64,000 bases of DNA from Orobanche coerulescens (GCA_033398695.1 CM065816.1:131971358-132035357); one strand, 5' to 3'. Counted from the stretch's first letter, positions 41,449 through 52,516 are shown. Made by a program: numbers and translations. The notes: generated by a model not told the origin, from the letters alone.

Positions 41449-41670
41449 CGCAAACACACACACATAGCACAGACACACACACTGCACAGAAAAAACAACA
41501 ACACAAACAAACGGACACTTCATATACGATATTGTGGGAGAAGATCCTTAAGACGAAAGTTAACATCTATCCCAAAGGGAGAAGATCTTTACGACGTTAA
41601 CCACGTCTATCCCAAAATAATTCGTGTTTCCAAAACAAATATTGTCGTACACACTCAAATATTTATACAC
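41170..41670. repeat. ~359-bp direct repeat in CACTA intron
   Basis: GGGAGAAGATCCTTAAGACG ... CTATCCCAAAATAATTCGTG occurs at about 41178-41275 and 41536-41630, and again, diverged, at about 43250-43350. Each copy is followed by CA repeats, so the intron grew by duplication. Confidence 0.75.
41308..41510. repeat. CA microsatellite
   Basis: Compound (CA)n with ACTGCGCA and AAAAACACC interruptions, same pattern as 40262-41110. Confidence 0.9.
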
Positions 41671-42259
41671 ACAAACACACATATTTACACTCATATAATT
41701 AAATGTATTACCTTGGGATATATCCAACTAACCGCCTGCTTTGATTTACTTGTATGCATACCATCCATGGTCTTGAATGCGGTCACGGAACTGCTTAAAA
41801 GTAACAACAATATATTGAGTCGTTGATATAAAATTATCAAGCAAATATGTTATAAATAAAATCTTACTTTTGGAGTATGGCCTTAATGCGAGAGTCAGGC
41901 CTACTATGTAGTGAGCAAAACCATATAATAGTTCCTCCTGCTGGCACAATGACCAGAAGTTGCCAATGATGCCTACATTGATAAATGTATTTGAAAGAGT
42001 AAAAAAATAAAGAAATAGTTTTGTTAAAAAGAAAACATTTTGAAATTTACAATCTTTAACTTACTTATGATAGTAAGCTCCCATGTATATTTGCTTCTTC
42101 GACTCAAGCATACGCGTCGATATATATCTCGAGATCTCCTCTCCTCTCTGTCCCATATTTTATGGATTGAGGATCAAAATATCCATACAAATCCTCATAC
42201 ATCGTGCCCACATTCATATTAGATAAATACCTAATTTGTTAAGCAAAATATTAATATAA

Positions 42260-42480
42260 AAAAACACTCCATATACTGCACACAAACCCACACACTGCCA
42301 CACATTAAAAATACACACACTGCACACACACACACACTGCCACACAATAAAAACGCACACACTGCACACACACACTACACACAAACACACATACACACTG
42401 CACATACACACACACAAACACTGCACACACACAGCACATACAAACACACACACACACACACTGTACACACACATACTACG
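42260..42480. repeat. CA microsatellite
   Basis: (CA)n with repeated ACTGCCACACAAT and ACTGCACA interruptions, between two exons of the CACTA-borne peptidase gene. Confidence 0.9.
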
Positions 42481-43140
42481 AATGTAAAAAATTCCATAAA
42501 GAAAATTACTCACATAGTCCAAAGGTGTACAACTGATAAACTAAGCCACTCGTTTCCTTGAACGATCTCTAAAATATCAATGTGAGCGATGTACAATGGA
42601 ACATCATCACCACCACAGTCAAAGATAGCTGCATCCCACGGCAGTGATAACGGATTATTGTAAAGACTCGACGCAGCACTAAGTAAGTCTTTCATGATGT
42701 CATCTTTGGTCCTCGACCCGTCATTGTGACGAGCCTGCTTCCTTGGTCGCTGAATATCCTATTTCATATAGTAGAGTGTAAAATACAAGTACATTTGAAA
42801 TAATTTATTTTGTTTGAGTTACTAAAAAGAAAAAGAAAATATTTACCTATGAAAAATCGGAGAAAATAAAATCTCGTGGCCATGCAATAAATCCACCTAA
42901 AGCTTCCCCCACGACTCTCACCTCATCAGTCGCCACAGGGACTTCAGCGCTGGCATCTACGGCCTCCTCAACCACTACCTTAACCAAATGAGCTGGTAAA
43001 GGAGCACAATGTAGGGTCGAATCGCCCTGAATAACCCTACCGATAGCAACTAGACGGGGAGGATGCCCGTCCACATAAATCCAACTCGATGAGTGTCTCC
43101 AGTCACAGGCCTCTCTCCGAAAGGGCCATAAATAGCATCA

Positions 43141-43641
43141 GCACAACTCCCCTTCGTGCTAACACGACGGTTGTCAAAATAGAATTAACTATATACTACA
43201 TCAACTTATGGCTTTGTCAAGATTGCTAACTCTATCTGCACGAACTGTTGGGAGAAGATCCTTAAGACGAAATTTAACATCTATCCCAAAGGAAGAAGAT
43301 CCTTAAGAAGTTAACCAAATCTATCCCAAAATAATTCGTGTTTCACAAAATAGTGTTGTCAAAAGCAACACACATAATTAAACACACACTCAACTAAATC
43401 GATTAAATTATACGACAAACAAGAAGAAAATAACACGTAAAACTACATTACACACTCACATACACATAGTGCACACACACATACATATTTTGTCCGTTAT
43501 GTGCATTTGAATACTACGTTTGTGATTATTGTGGTTTTATTGAGGTTTTAATATTGTTCTCCAAAACGATCCAGGTATAATTAGAATTCCACCCACAAAC
43601 AATACACACAAACACACAACACACACTGCCATACACACACA

Positions 43642-43679
<38 letters not shown>

Positions 43680-44074
43680 TGTACACACTACCACACACAC
43701 GCACAATACAATACAGCATCACACACAATACATATACACACACTGCACGCACACACACTACACACACACACACACTGCCACACCTATACATGCACATACA
43801 CACACAACACACACATACTAAACAACACACAACAATCCTTAAAAGACTAGATAAAATTACCAAATAGAAACAAAGAAGAGAGTTCGGAATAATTACCAAA
43901 TAATCCGCAGTCGATTGCGAAACATCGGGGAGGTTGCGGGGGTCGCGAGGTCGGGAGGTCACCGGAGGTCGCGGGTCGACTGTGAAAACTCGGGGAGTCA
44001 GAAGCGTAGGAAGAAAGAAAGGAAAAAAAAAGAAAGAAAGAAAGAAATAAGACCAGGTAGTAATTAAATAGAAT
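43141..44074. other. Upstream part of CACTA cargo: diverged repeat and CA microsatellites
   Basis: 43250-43350 is the third copy of the GGGAGAAGATCC repeat. 43440-43830 is compound (CA)n with a (TA)n core. 43900-44060 holds GTCGCGAGGTCGGGAGGTC and a GAAAGAAAGAAA run. No exon recognised. Confidence 0.6.
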
Positions 44075-45206
44075 ATTAACAGCGGTTATAGACAACCGCT
44101 GTTAACAGAGGAAAAACAACGGCGGTTTTTGCGCAACCGCCGTTAATTTTCTGAATTTAACACCGGTTTTTGTGCAACCGCCGTTAACTGTCCGAATTTA
44201 TCAGCGATTTCTGTATTAACCGCTGTTAATTTTTCATAATATTTACGATCCATGCCACCGCACAAATTTAACAGCGTTTTGGCATAACCCCTGTTAATTG
44301 TCCGCTGTTAAATGGGTATTTTGTAGTAGTGTCATAATGAGAGAATTAACTTGATTCATTCCATCGTCAATCCTATTACGCGACTCGATAGGTCCGTCTC
44401 AGTCAGCAATGGGAGGAACCAAAGAGTAGTAGCACCACCTAGCCAGCCTGGCGGCCTACACTGTACCCCAATTGAGAACGAATGATTGGGATCATTCAAG
44501 AACCATTATGTCGTGAATACCAGTATACGTATAAACCCTTCTTTCAAATGTCCCGATCAAGTTATAGGGTCACAGTCAGTCAAACCATATTTGTACTTGA
44601 CGCTATGTATGCGTTAATGCAAATCGAGATCATCGAGCTCTCGTGTATTCAATACAACTAGCTCCAATGCTTTGGCCAAATACTTATGATCTCATCTGGC
44701 AATAACCGCATAGGACATATAACCCGTTCACTAACAGGAGAAAAAAATTCTATCTTGGTATTCAGTAGGACCTGTTACTTGCCCATCAAGATGCACGTCG
44801 AGGTTGACCCCCGCCTTCCAGTTTACAGGGTCGAACCACTCTAATGAAAATCTTGACGTCACAAGCACATCCTTACTAAATCCTCAAGTCGAAGGTTCAC
44901 AAATACCTATCACAACCTTTCGATTCCATTATTGACTGTCTCGGATTGAAAACCATGTGACGAATCGAGAGTGAGTCGGTTTGAGTATACTAATCCAATT
45001 AGCATACCTATAACGTGTGCTCCCACTAACCATTAGTGTTCGACATGCACTCTCCTTATCAAAGAACATGTCATACAAGTCTTCACATAAACTTAACGCC
45101 TAGTCAAGTTCCATCGACTTGCGAACAATTAAGTATTTGAGCTATAAACCTTTCCAGTGCCGATCCCCTTATCCAATAAGGAGTGGAATGTTTTGCTCTC
45201 AAATAC

Positions 45207-45270
<64 letters not shown>

Positions 45271-45403
45271 GAGTCAGGAACGCCAGTAACTACCAGTAAA
45301 TAAAGAAAACATCCATTGCCTTATATTAATGATTTACATAATAACAAGTACAATGCCCTCACTCAACATCCTCTGAGTGGCATTCGAGGGCATACTCCTA
45401 ACA

Positions 45404-45417
45404 ATCTCCCATTTCCA
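45404..45417 (-). promoter_or_regulatory. Polypurine tract of copia element
   Basis: Minus-strand GGAAATGGGAGAT directly before the 3' LTR start TGTTAGGAG, the plus-strand primer position. It confirms element polarity. Confidence 0.7.
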
Positions 45418-46440
45418 CTCAATGCCACACACTATGGTATCTAATTCCCATGTTCTCCAGATGACGCTCCAAGCTAATCTGAGAAAGTGGCTTGGTCAGT
45501 GGATCAGCGGCGTTGTCGGCTGACTCTACTCTATGAAGTTATAATTTATCCCTTTGCAAACAAAGTCTCTCACGAGATGATACTCTCTCTCAATAGGTTT
45601 TGTATTGTTATGAAACCTCGGCTCCCAGGCCTGTACTACTGCTCTAAACCAGGCAGCGTAGCACATGGTATCACGTGAAGTTTACCCAGTAACTTCTTAA
45701 CCCTTCTTTTGGAGGCCTCCGAGGCCGCTTCATACTCAGCCTAACAGGTGGAATCAGCAGTTGCGCTATAACTTGGCACTATGCCAAAATACTGCTTCTC
45801 CATTAAGAGTCAATATGTAGCCAGAAGTAGACATCGAATTGTCTATCTGTCCTTGGAAGTTTGAAACAGTGAATCCCATCACATTCAGTTCTCCACCGCC
45901 ATATATCATAACCATATCTCTATTCCTTCTCAAGTACTTGAGAACATTCTTTACGGCAGTCCAATGTTCCCTACCTGGGTTTGCCTGAAACCTACTTACC
46001 ACGCTCTCAGCATGCGCAATGTCAGGTCTCGAACATCATAAATCATATGTAAGGCTACCCAATGTCGAAGCATATGGTATATTACTCATTTCCTTTCGTT
46101 GTTCCTCACTATGAGGACACATCTTCAAGGTGAGTTTTATTCCATGTCGCATCGGAAGGAACCCTCTTCCAGAATCATCTATCTTTAATCTCTTTAAGAT
46201 GTTATCTGTATAGAGGGCTTGGAAAAGACCTATTGTTCTCTTCGCTCTATCCCGGTAGAGCCGAATATCAAGAATATAGGTTTCTTCTCCCAAGTCTTTC
46301 ATGGAGAAATTACTCGAAAACCAAGCTTTCACAGAACTGAGCATTCCCACATCATTTCCTATTAGTAGAATGTCATCTAAATATAGTACTAAGGATGCGA
46401 TCTTGCTCCCACTAACCCTCTTGTATACATAAGGTTCCTC
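45418..46440 (-). pseudogene. Copia RT (C-terminal part) and RNase H, decayed
   Basis: 46036-46452 encodes the second half of RT: EEEPYVYKRVSGSKIASLVL, the catalytic strand YLDDILLIGND, SMKDLGEETYILDIRLYRD and ILKRLKIDDSG. 45766-46002 encodes RNase H: RFQANPGREHWTAVKNVLKY, VMIYGGGELNVMGF, SGYILTLNGEAVFWHSAK. 45418-45765 continues it in other frames (for example CEYEAASEA-like and HFLRERVCKG-like wording). The RT N-terminus, including the LYGLKQ region, is missing, so this is deleted as well as frameshifted. Confidence 0.8.
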
Positions 46441-47450
46441 TTCATTTTGCACGAAGTCAAACTCTTTGACTGCCTCATCAAAACGAAGGTCCCAACTACA
46501 TGAAGACTGCTACAGTCCATTTCATGGAGTCTACATACACCATTGCCATAGGTCGTTGGGTCGGTCTCTTGGCTATCACTTGGAACCTCATGGAGACCCA
46601 GCTCCTCCAAGTGCACAAGGACATACCTCTCAGGTAAATGAGACACCCTATTAGACCTACGAGGTGGTTGTACTTGTGTTTCAGAAGGTTTGGTTCCAAT
46701 TTCTTGCACAGGTGTCTCCTGAGGAGTTTCATTGTATTCTTCCAAAGAAATACTTCTACTTGCTCCGCCTTCCTGAATGAATTCATCTTTCAGGAAGTGT
46801 GCATGCAAAGCAACAACGATCTTTTGATCTTTGGGCATGTAGAGTAGATAACCCATCATCCCAGATGGGAATCCAATGAAAACGTTCCGTCACGGACCTT
46901 GCTTCCAACTTGTCCACCTTAGTCTTCTTGACATAAGCGGGACACCCCAAATCCTAATGTGATTAAGACTTAGTTTCCTACCCTCTCACATCTCATGTGG
47001 AGTTTAGGAACGGATTTGGAAGGACATCTATTCAAGATATAAGCGGCAATTAGGAGTGCATACCCCCACAGGTAAATCGGTAAGTCAGTATAGCCCAGCA
47101 TGGAATGGACCATGTTCAACAAGGTCCAATTCCTTCTTTCTGACACACCATTTAACTGAGGAGTATCTGTAGGTGTTAGTTGTGATACTATTCCATGTTT
47201 CTTTAGGAACTCGTCAAACTCCATACTCATATACTCGCCACCTCGGTCCGACTGAAGTGCTTTGATATGATTTCCAATTTGTTTCTCGACTAGGGCCTTG
47301 AATTTCTGGAATTTCACAAAGGCCTCAGATTTATGTTTCATTAAGTATACATAACCATACCTAGTATGATCATCTGTAAACTTAATGAAGTACTGATATC
47401 CGTCACGTGCTGTTTCCAAAGAACCACATACGTCGGTATCGCAAGACCTA
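46441..47450 (-). pseudogene. Copia integrase core and linker, decayed
   Basis: 46970-47464 encodes the integrase core: GYQYFIKFTDDHTRYGYVYL (catalytic Asp), KALQSDRGGEYMSMEFDEFL (second Asp), PQLNGVSERRNWTLL (catalytic Glu) and LWGYALLIAAYILNRCPSKS. Then 46463-46859 is the IN-RT linker (HAHFLKDEFIQEGG, PRRSNRVSHLPERY). The core starts immediately after the PBS: gag, protease and the zinc-binding N-terminus of IN are gone in one deletion. Minus strand, as the LTRs and PBS predict. Confidence 0.85.
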
Positions 47451-47464
47451 CGCTCCGATATCAC
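47451..47464 (-). promoter_or_regulatory. PBS of copia element
   Basis: Minus-strand GTGATATCGGAGCG, next to the LTR end CCCAACA, resembles TGGTATCAGAGC with two changes. The next codons are already integrase. Confidence 0.65.
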
Positions 47465-50177
47465 TGTTGGGATTCGGTGCCTAAAACGAAGGCCAATCGG
47501 AAGCGGTAAAACAAAAATTAATTCGATCTGAATCCCTACGAGGATCGATCGAGCTACGTATATACGAATATTAAACGAAACACAAGAGATACAAGAAACT
47601 TACCCTTGTAGTCCTTTGATTAAATGGATTCCTTCTCCTGAGCAATTCCCCAAGCTTTAGTTGAATTCCCTGCGATCTAATTTGCTCCAAGCTCTTGGAT
47701 GATCCAACGCCGAAAGGACCGTGTCTCTACTTGCCACGCGCCAGAGAAACGATCGAAACGACGATCACCTTGCTATCCTCCGAGGATACGGTTAGAGCTA
47801 GGATGATGAAGCTTTCGATTGTGATTATAGCACTCTAAGTGTATTACTCACTTTCTCTCTTTGATTTCTTGATTTTTCTCCAAGAACCACCAAAAAGAAA
47901 TGAAGAAGAAGATGAAGACAATTGAGAAAACTATTTTCTCTCTCACTCTTGAACTCACGGTTGAACACAATCAATTGCAAGGGAGAGTTTGTCTTCTCTT
48001 TTTATTCTTCAATCAACAACTCATCAAATCACTTTTTATAATAAAAGAGATTCCATGTCCCATAAGACAAAACACTTCATGATATTAAATCATGAAGTCT
48101 TCCACCACATTAGGTGGAAGACAAAGGGGGGGCGGCCATCTAGAAGGGTAGGAAAGAGTTCGGTTCGGTTCGGACTCCCGTGAGTCCAAATAGATAAACT
48201 CCGATTCCGTTCCGATGTATTTATATCGATTAATTAATCCAATTAATTAATCATATCAAATACATAATAACATAATTAATTTCTCCAAGAAATAATTATA
48301 CCCGTGAATTAAATTAATCACCGAGTAATTTATTTAATTCATTAGGCCGTAAATTAATTTATCCAATAAATCAATTTAAACATCGAATGTCCCAAATTTA
48401 GATATCCAATATCTAATATTCATAATGAGAGAATTAGCTTGACTCATTCCGTCATCAATCCTATTGCGCAAATCGGTAGGTCTGTCTCAGTCAGCAATGG
48501 GAGGAACCAAAGAGTAGTAACACCACCTAGCCAGCCTGGCGGCCTACACTGTACCCCAACTGAGAACAAATGATTGGGAGTATTCAAGAACCATTCTGTT
48601 ATGAATACCAATATATGTATAAACCTTTCTTTCAAATGTCCCGATCAAGTTATAGGGTCACGGTCAGTCAAACCCTATCTGTACTTGACGCTATGCATGC
48701 GTTAATGCAAATCAAGATCATCGAGCTCTCGTGTATCCAATACAACTAGCTCCAATGCTTTGGCCAAAGACTTATGATATCATCTGCCAATAACCGCATA
48801 TGACATATAACCCGTTCACTAACAGGAGAAAAAAAATTCTATCTTGGTATTCAGTAGGACCTGCTACTTGCCCATCAAGATGCACGTCGAGGTTGACCCC
48901 CGCCTTCCGGTTTACATGGTCGAACTACTCTAATGAAAATCTTGACGTCACAAGCACATCCCTACTAAATCCTCAAGTCGAAGGTTCACGAATACCTATC
49001 ACAACCTTTCGATTCCGTCATTGACTATCCCGGAGTGAAAACCGTGTGACGAATCGACGGTGAGTCGGTTCGAGTATACTAATCCAATTAGCATACCTAT
49101 AACGTGTGCTCCCACTAACCATTAGTGTTCGACAGTCACTCTCCTTGTAAAAGAACACGTCATACAAGTAGACCTGACAAAATAGGCCTAGGCCCGCGGG
49201 CCGGGCCAGCCCACCCGTTTTTGAGCGGGCATTGGGCCTAATATTTTTGGCCCAAAAAAATCGGGCCTTTTTGGCCCTACCCGCATTTGGCCCCGCCTGC
49301 TGAGGTTCCGCCCGCCGCCCGCCCGCCAGCTTTTTTTTTTATTTTTTATATTTATGTTATATGTAAATATAATATTTAAAATTTTTCCTTATTTGTTAGA
49401 TTATATTACATCTATATGTTAATTATTGATGTAATTTTATTTTTTATGGGACTTTGTGATTACTTTGTAGTATCTCATATCAATAATAATATTATTTTAT
49501 GATTTTCATAAAAAATAGTAGTAATAAATGATATGATGATCAAATAAAAATATTTGTATATTTGTCTTTTGATTGCGGTAGTGTAGTAAATAATTTAATT
49601 ATCAAATAACAATAATTATACATTTCTTTATCTGATTGTGATAGTATAGTGAATAATATAATACTTAAGGATCGAAAAATATTTCTACATTTATTCAGAA
49701 TTAATATTTCAAAAAAAAAAAGAGATGAGGCCCGCGGGCCGGGCCAAGCCCGCACGGGGCGGGCCACGGGCTTAATATTTTTGGCCCAAAAAAAATCGGG
49801 CCTTTTTGGCCCGGCCCAGATTTGGCCCGCCCATTTTTCGCCCGACCCGTTTGGGCCGAGGCCGCCCGTTTGCCAGGTCTACATACAAGTCATCGCATAA
49901 ACTTAACGCCCAGTCAAGTTTCATTGACTTGCGAAGGATTAAGTATTTGAGCTATAAACTTTTCCAGTGCCGATCCCCTTATCCAATAAGAAGTGGAATG
50001 TTTTGCTCTCAAATACGCGGACTAGTTTCCATATATGTATTTACGAGTCAGGAACGCCAGTAACCACCAGTAAATAAAGAAAACATTCATTGCCTTATAT
50101 TAATGATTTACATAATAACAAGTACAATGCCCTCACTCAACATCCTCTGAGTGGCATTCGAGGGCATACTCCTAACA
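47465..50177 (-). repeat. 5' LTR of copia element (with nested hAT)
   Basis: Same sequence as 33999-45403 without the CACTA element: TGTTGGGATTCGGTGCC to GCATACTCCTAACA; on the minus strand it starts TGTTAGGAGTATGCCC. About 1.99 kb after removing the hAT at 49169-49881. It contains the CACTA empty site at about 48416-48429. The right flank is GTATT and the left flank of the other LTR is TTGTC, so no matching 5-bp TSD is seen for the whole copia element. Confidence 0.88.
49169..49881. mobile_element. hAT element with GGCCCGCGGGCC-rich ends
   Basis: A 713-bp element with ends TAGACCTGACAAAATAGGCC and TTTGCCAGGTCTA (inverted, imperfect), flanked by a perfect 8-bp duplication CATACAAG (49161-49168, 49882-49889). 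The other LTR has the empty site (CATACAAGTCTTCACATAAAC at about 45073). Ends are rich in GGGCC, the centre is AT-rich. No transposase. Confidence 0.92.
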
Positions 50178-50235
50178 GTATTGTATGTAATCAGTTGGAA
50201 TTGTACAAGCATTATTGTATATACTTATTTTTATC

Positions 50236-50798
50236 CCGCGGGCTGGTCACCCAGCCCATTTTTTGGTAAGTTATGTGTAATTATAATATCTAATTTTCTT
50301 TCTTTACATATTTTGTTAGATTATATTACATCTATGTTCATAATGATGTAAATTTTATTTTTATGGGACTTTGTGGTTACTTTGTATGATTCCATATGAA
50401 TATATAATATTATTTCATGGTACTTTTGGATAGTGGCATTGATAGATGATCTAATGATTAAATAAAAATATTTGTACATTAATTTTTTTATTGTGGTAAT
50501 GTAGTAAATGATGTCAAATAAAAATATTTGTCTATTCATTTCTTTAATTGTGATAGTGTAGTAAATAATATAATGATCAACTGAAATATTTGTACATTTA
50601 TTCAGTATTTTTATATTATATTTTATACTTTTGAAAATAATACAAAGAAAAAAAATAAGACCGACGAGCGGCCCCACCAGTAGCAGGCCATGACCTTCAT
50701 TTTTAAGCAAAAAAGGGTCTTTTTGACCCGGTCCAGAAAACATCCCTCTGTTTTTTGCCCGGTCCGTTTGGGCCGAGTCCACCCGCTTGCCAGGTCTA
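50236..50798. mobile_element. Diverged hAT element of the same GGCCCG family
   Basis: Starts CCCGCGGGCTGGTCACCCAG and ends GGCCGAGTCCACCCGCTTGC then CAGGTCTA, matching the order of the 49169-49881 element, with a similar AT-rich centre (TATGGGACTTTGTGGTTACT shared). The left end is truncated and no TSD is clear. Confidence 0.65.
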
Positions 50799-51011
50799 AA
50801 CAAGACCGGCCCAATTGGGGGGGGGGGGGGGTGGTGGCAGTTTGGGCGATGGCCCAGGGCCTCCAAATTCCTAGAGTCCATTTTGTATATACCAAAAAAA
50901 AATATAAATTACATATGTTCGACATTTCTTTCGTAGCTGACATAAAAAAGAGGCAAATCGGTATATACCAGTTAGTTTTTTTTTTTAATATTTTGTAATA
51001 TGTAACTGTTA
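50799..51011. other. Unassigned spacer with poly-G
   Basis: Contains a run of about 13 G (50818-50830). No gene. Confidence 0.4.
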
Positions 51012-51146
51012 GGTTGTTTGGCTCATGAGACTTGTCCTAGGGGTTTTCCTTTCCATAGGTGGAGAATTTTCCAGCCTGCTACTGTATTAATCTTTTTAAT
51101 TAATAAAATTTTTTGGAGGTGCCGCCCTCTTTTACCAAAAAAAAAT
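51012..51146 (+). mobile_element. Probable LINE 3' end
   Basis: TGTATTAATCTTTTTAATTAAT then AAAATTTTTTGGAGGTGCCGCC and an A-tail (51137-51145), wording typical of the 3' UTR of plant L1-type elements. No ORF2 remnant is visible. Confidence 0.45.
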
Positions 51147-51384
51147 TGTTGTAAAGAGGTTCGTTTTTTATTTTGCTATGGACCTCAAATCGGCTCGGAC
51201 CGACTCTGGATCTAAATGTGATTGGATTCATATAATTTTTATTATACTAAAATATTCTGAATCAAATTATTCATGTTTGGCGTTCTTATTATTTTGTCCG
51301 TCTGAACGTTGTAGGGTGAATTGTGAAACTGATAAGTATGTTAGTCCTAACTTACGCCACGTACAGCTAAGAATAATGATAACA

Positions 51385-51510
51385 ATTACAAAGATATTTA
51401 TGATACTAAGAGATATTTACTCCCATCTAACATTATTCCATACACTAAACTAGGAAATAAGAATATATACCCAAAATACAATATTGACTAATATATTTTA
51501 ACAAAAATAT
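51385..51510 (-). mobile_element. Copia LTR/pol-end fragment
   Basis: Matches 30480-30555 joined directly to 31553-31610 (CAATTACAAAGATATTTAT, TACACTAAACTAGGAAATAAGAATATATACCC), so it is a relative of that copia element's pol end and LTR start without the extra ~990 bp. Confidence 0.65.
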
Positions 51511-52271
51511 ATTGAAACAAATCCAAATACTCACGAACAATTAAGTTAAGGGTACAATTTTAAATATTATTTTAAATCATATATTTTATTTATTTTGAAT
51601 TGTTTCGGTCAATTAATATTATAATTTATATAAAAAATATCTAAATAGGAATTATTATTATAATTATAAGTAGATATCAAAATTTATTTTTATAAAATAC
51701 TCTTTGTTGAAGTAAATTATAATTTGAAAATACACGTTTTAAGTGAGATGAAAGAAGTAATATTTTGTGATATGACTACTAGTTTCAACCATATGCTAAT
51801 CTATCCGGCTTTAATCATATGTGCTAGATTTTTTTTTTCTACTCGCACACCGACATAAAAATGTTGATGGAGTTTGAACCCGTGACATTTAGTATCCGAG
51901 CCACACCACTCTACCATTAAGCCACTTTAATTGGGATAAGTTCAACATCCTACATACTAATATTTACTATCGGTACTTTATTATTACACATGTTATTTGG
52001 TCTTCAACCATATGCTAATCTATCCGGATGCTCTCAATCATGTTTTTTTTTTCTTTTTTAATACTCTTGAGAATGTTTTGATTAAATTCCAATAAATTCT
52101 TTTTAATACCTAAATTATAGTAATATATACGCATATATTACGACTTATTTGTATTTTATAATACTTGGTTGTGTTATCTTTTATGTAAGCAATATGAGTT
52201 AAATCTAATTTCACAAAAAGTGATTAAATTATTTTTATTATGCATTAACTAATTTATTGAAAACTAATATC
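51511..52271. other. AT-rich spacer
   Basis: Apart from the SINE at 51829-51945 no feature is seen. CAACCATATGCTAATCTATCCGG occurs twice (about 51786 and 52007), flanking the SINE region. Confidence 0.45.
51829..51945 (-). mobile_element. tRNA-derived SINE
   Basis: On the minus strand TGGCTTAATGGTAGAGTGG (box A) and GGGTTCAAACTCC (box B) are followed by ATCAACATTTTTATGTCGG and an A-rich end (51829-51838). The pol III boxes are 34 nt apart as in a tRNA, but the acceptor stem does not close, so a SINE is more likely than a tRNA gene. Confidence 0.55.
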
Positions 52272-52503
52272 TATTCCGGGAAATCCTTCCCGTATTGATG
52301 TCTTACCTAATACTAGTTGTAGGGGGATAAGAGTTATGGAAGGTTCTAGACTCTTCCATAAGTAATAGGATCCTGTTAGATGTCTTACCTTAATTAGGAA
52401 TCCTATGTATGGAAATACTCTCTTTGTAATGCCTATATAAAGGCCCCTCTATTCATTGTTATCAATACAATTGATTTGCTGTCTTTTACTTTCTCCTCAA
52501 ACA
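52272..52503 (+). repeat. 5' LTR of copia element (+)
   Basis: A 232-bp LTR closely matching 60215-60447. It begins TATTCCGGG where the 3' LTR has TGTTCCGGG, and ends CTCCTCAAACA. A TATA box TATATAAA lies at 52434-52441. Confidence 0.85.
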
Positions 52504-52516
52504 CGTTATCAGCACG
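52504..52516 (+). promoter_or_regulatory. PBS of copia element (+)
   Basis: CGTTATCAGCACG directly after the LTR end CAAACA; TTATCAGCACG is a common priming-site wording in one group of plant copia elements (Ale/Retrofit type). Confidence 0.65.

Larger units (their letters stand above)
35459..43140 (-). pseudogene. CACTA-borne ULP1-type (C48) peptidase gene, split by a retrotransposon
   Basis: Minus-strand exons, high to low coordinates: 42847-43140 (IYVDGHPPRLVAIGRV ... GEALGGFIAWPRDF); 42514-42742 (PLSLPWDAAIFDCGGDDVPL, GNEWLSLSVVHLWTM); 42065-42230 (LYGYFDPQSIKYGT, then in a shifted frame RMLESKKQIYMGAYYH); 41868-41972 (HHWQLLVIVPAGGTIIWF, with the catalytic-type His); 41712-41802 (KQAVSWIYPK); 40126-40218 (GDWECGYYIMHWMSTIV, with the catalytic-type Cys); 35459-35560 (MFDDVGALSQDVINKI ... 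GHYFLE, stop). Splice sites follow GT-AG. Breaks: a frameshift in the GA-rich run near 42105 and the 4.5-kb insertion 5 nt from the end of the Cys exon. Plant CACTA elements with such a peptidase gene are known; substrate unknown. Upstream exons are not recognised. Confidence 0.75.
34959..44331 (-). mobile_element. CACTA element carrying a C48 peptidase gene
   Basis: A 9373-bp element with ends CACTACTACAAAACAG and GTATTTTGTAGTAGTG, flanked by TCA on both sides (34956-34958, 44332-44334). The partner LTR has the empty site ATATTCATAATGAG at about 48416-48429, proving the boundaries. Both ends carry clusters of TTAACAGCGG / CCGCTGTTAA subterminal repeats (34975-35220 and 44075-44310), the usual transposase-binding arrangement. 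The cargo on the minus strand is a ULP1-type peptidase gene. No TNP2-type transposase is seen, so the element is non-autonomous as it stands. Half its length is a nested gag-only retrotransposon (35654-40125) and CA-repeats. Confidence 0.9.
33999..45403 (-). repeat. 3' LTR of copia element (interrupted by CACTA element)
   Basis: LTR bounded by TGTTGGGATTCGGTGCC (33999) and GCATACTCCTAACA (45403), equivalent to 47465-50177. It is split into 33999-34958 and 44332-45403 by the CACTA element; without it the length is about 2.03 kb. A (TA)n run of about 59 bp (45211-45269) is present here but not in the partner LTR, so it expanded after insertion. On the minus strand the element reads 5' LTR at right, 3' LTR here. 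A polypurine tract follows at 45404-45417. Confidence 0.85.

Noticed and set aside
40074..41510. Several long minus-strand frames of 100-310 codons, rich in Cys and Val
   Set aside because: They are translations of (TG)n repeats in three overlapping frames, with no start context and no motif.
51870..51945. Possible tRNA gene on the minus strand
   Set aside because: Box A and box B are present, but the acceptor stem does not pair and an A-rich tail follows; SINE is the better reading.
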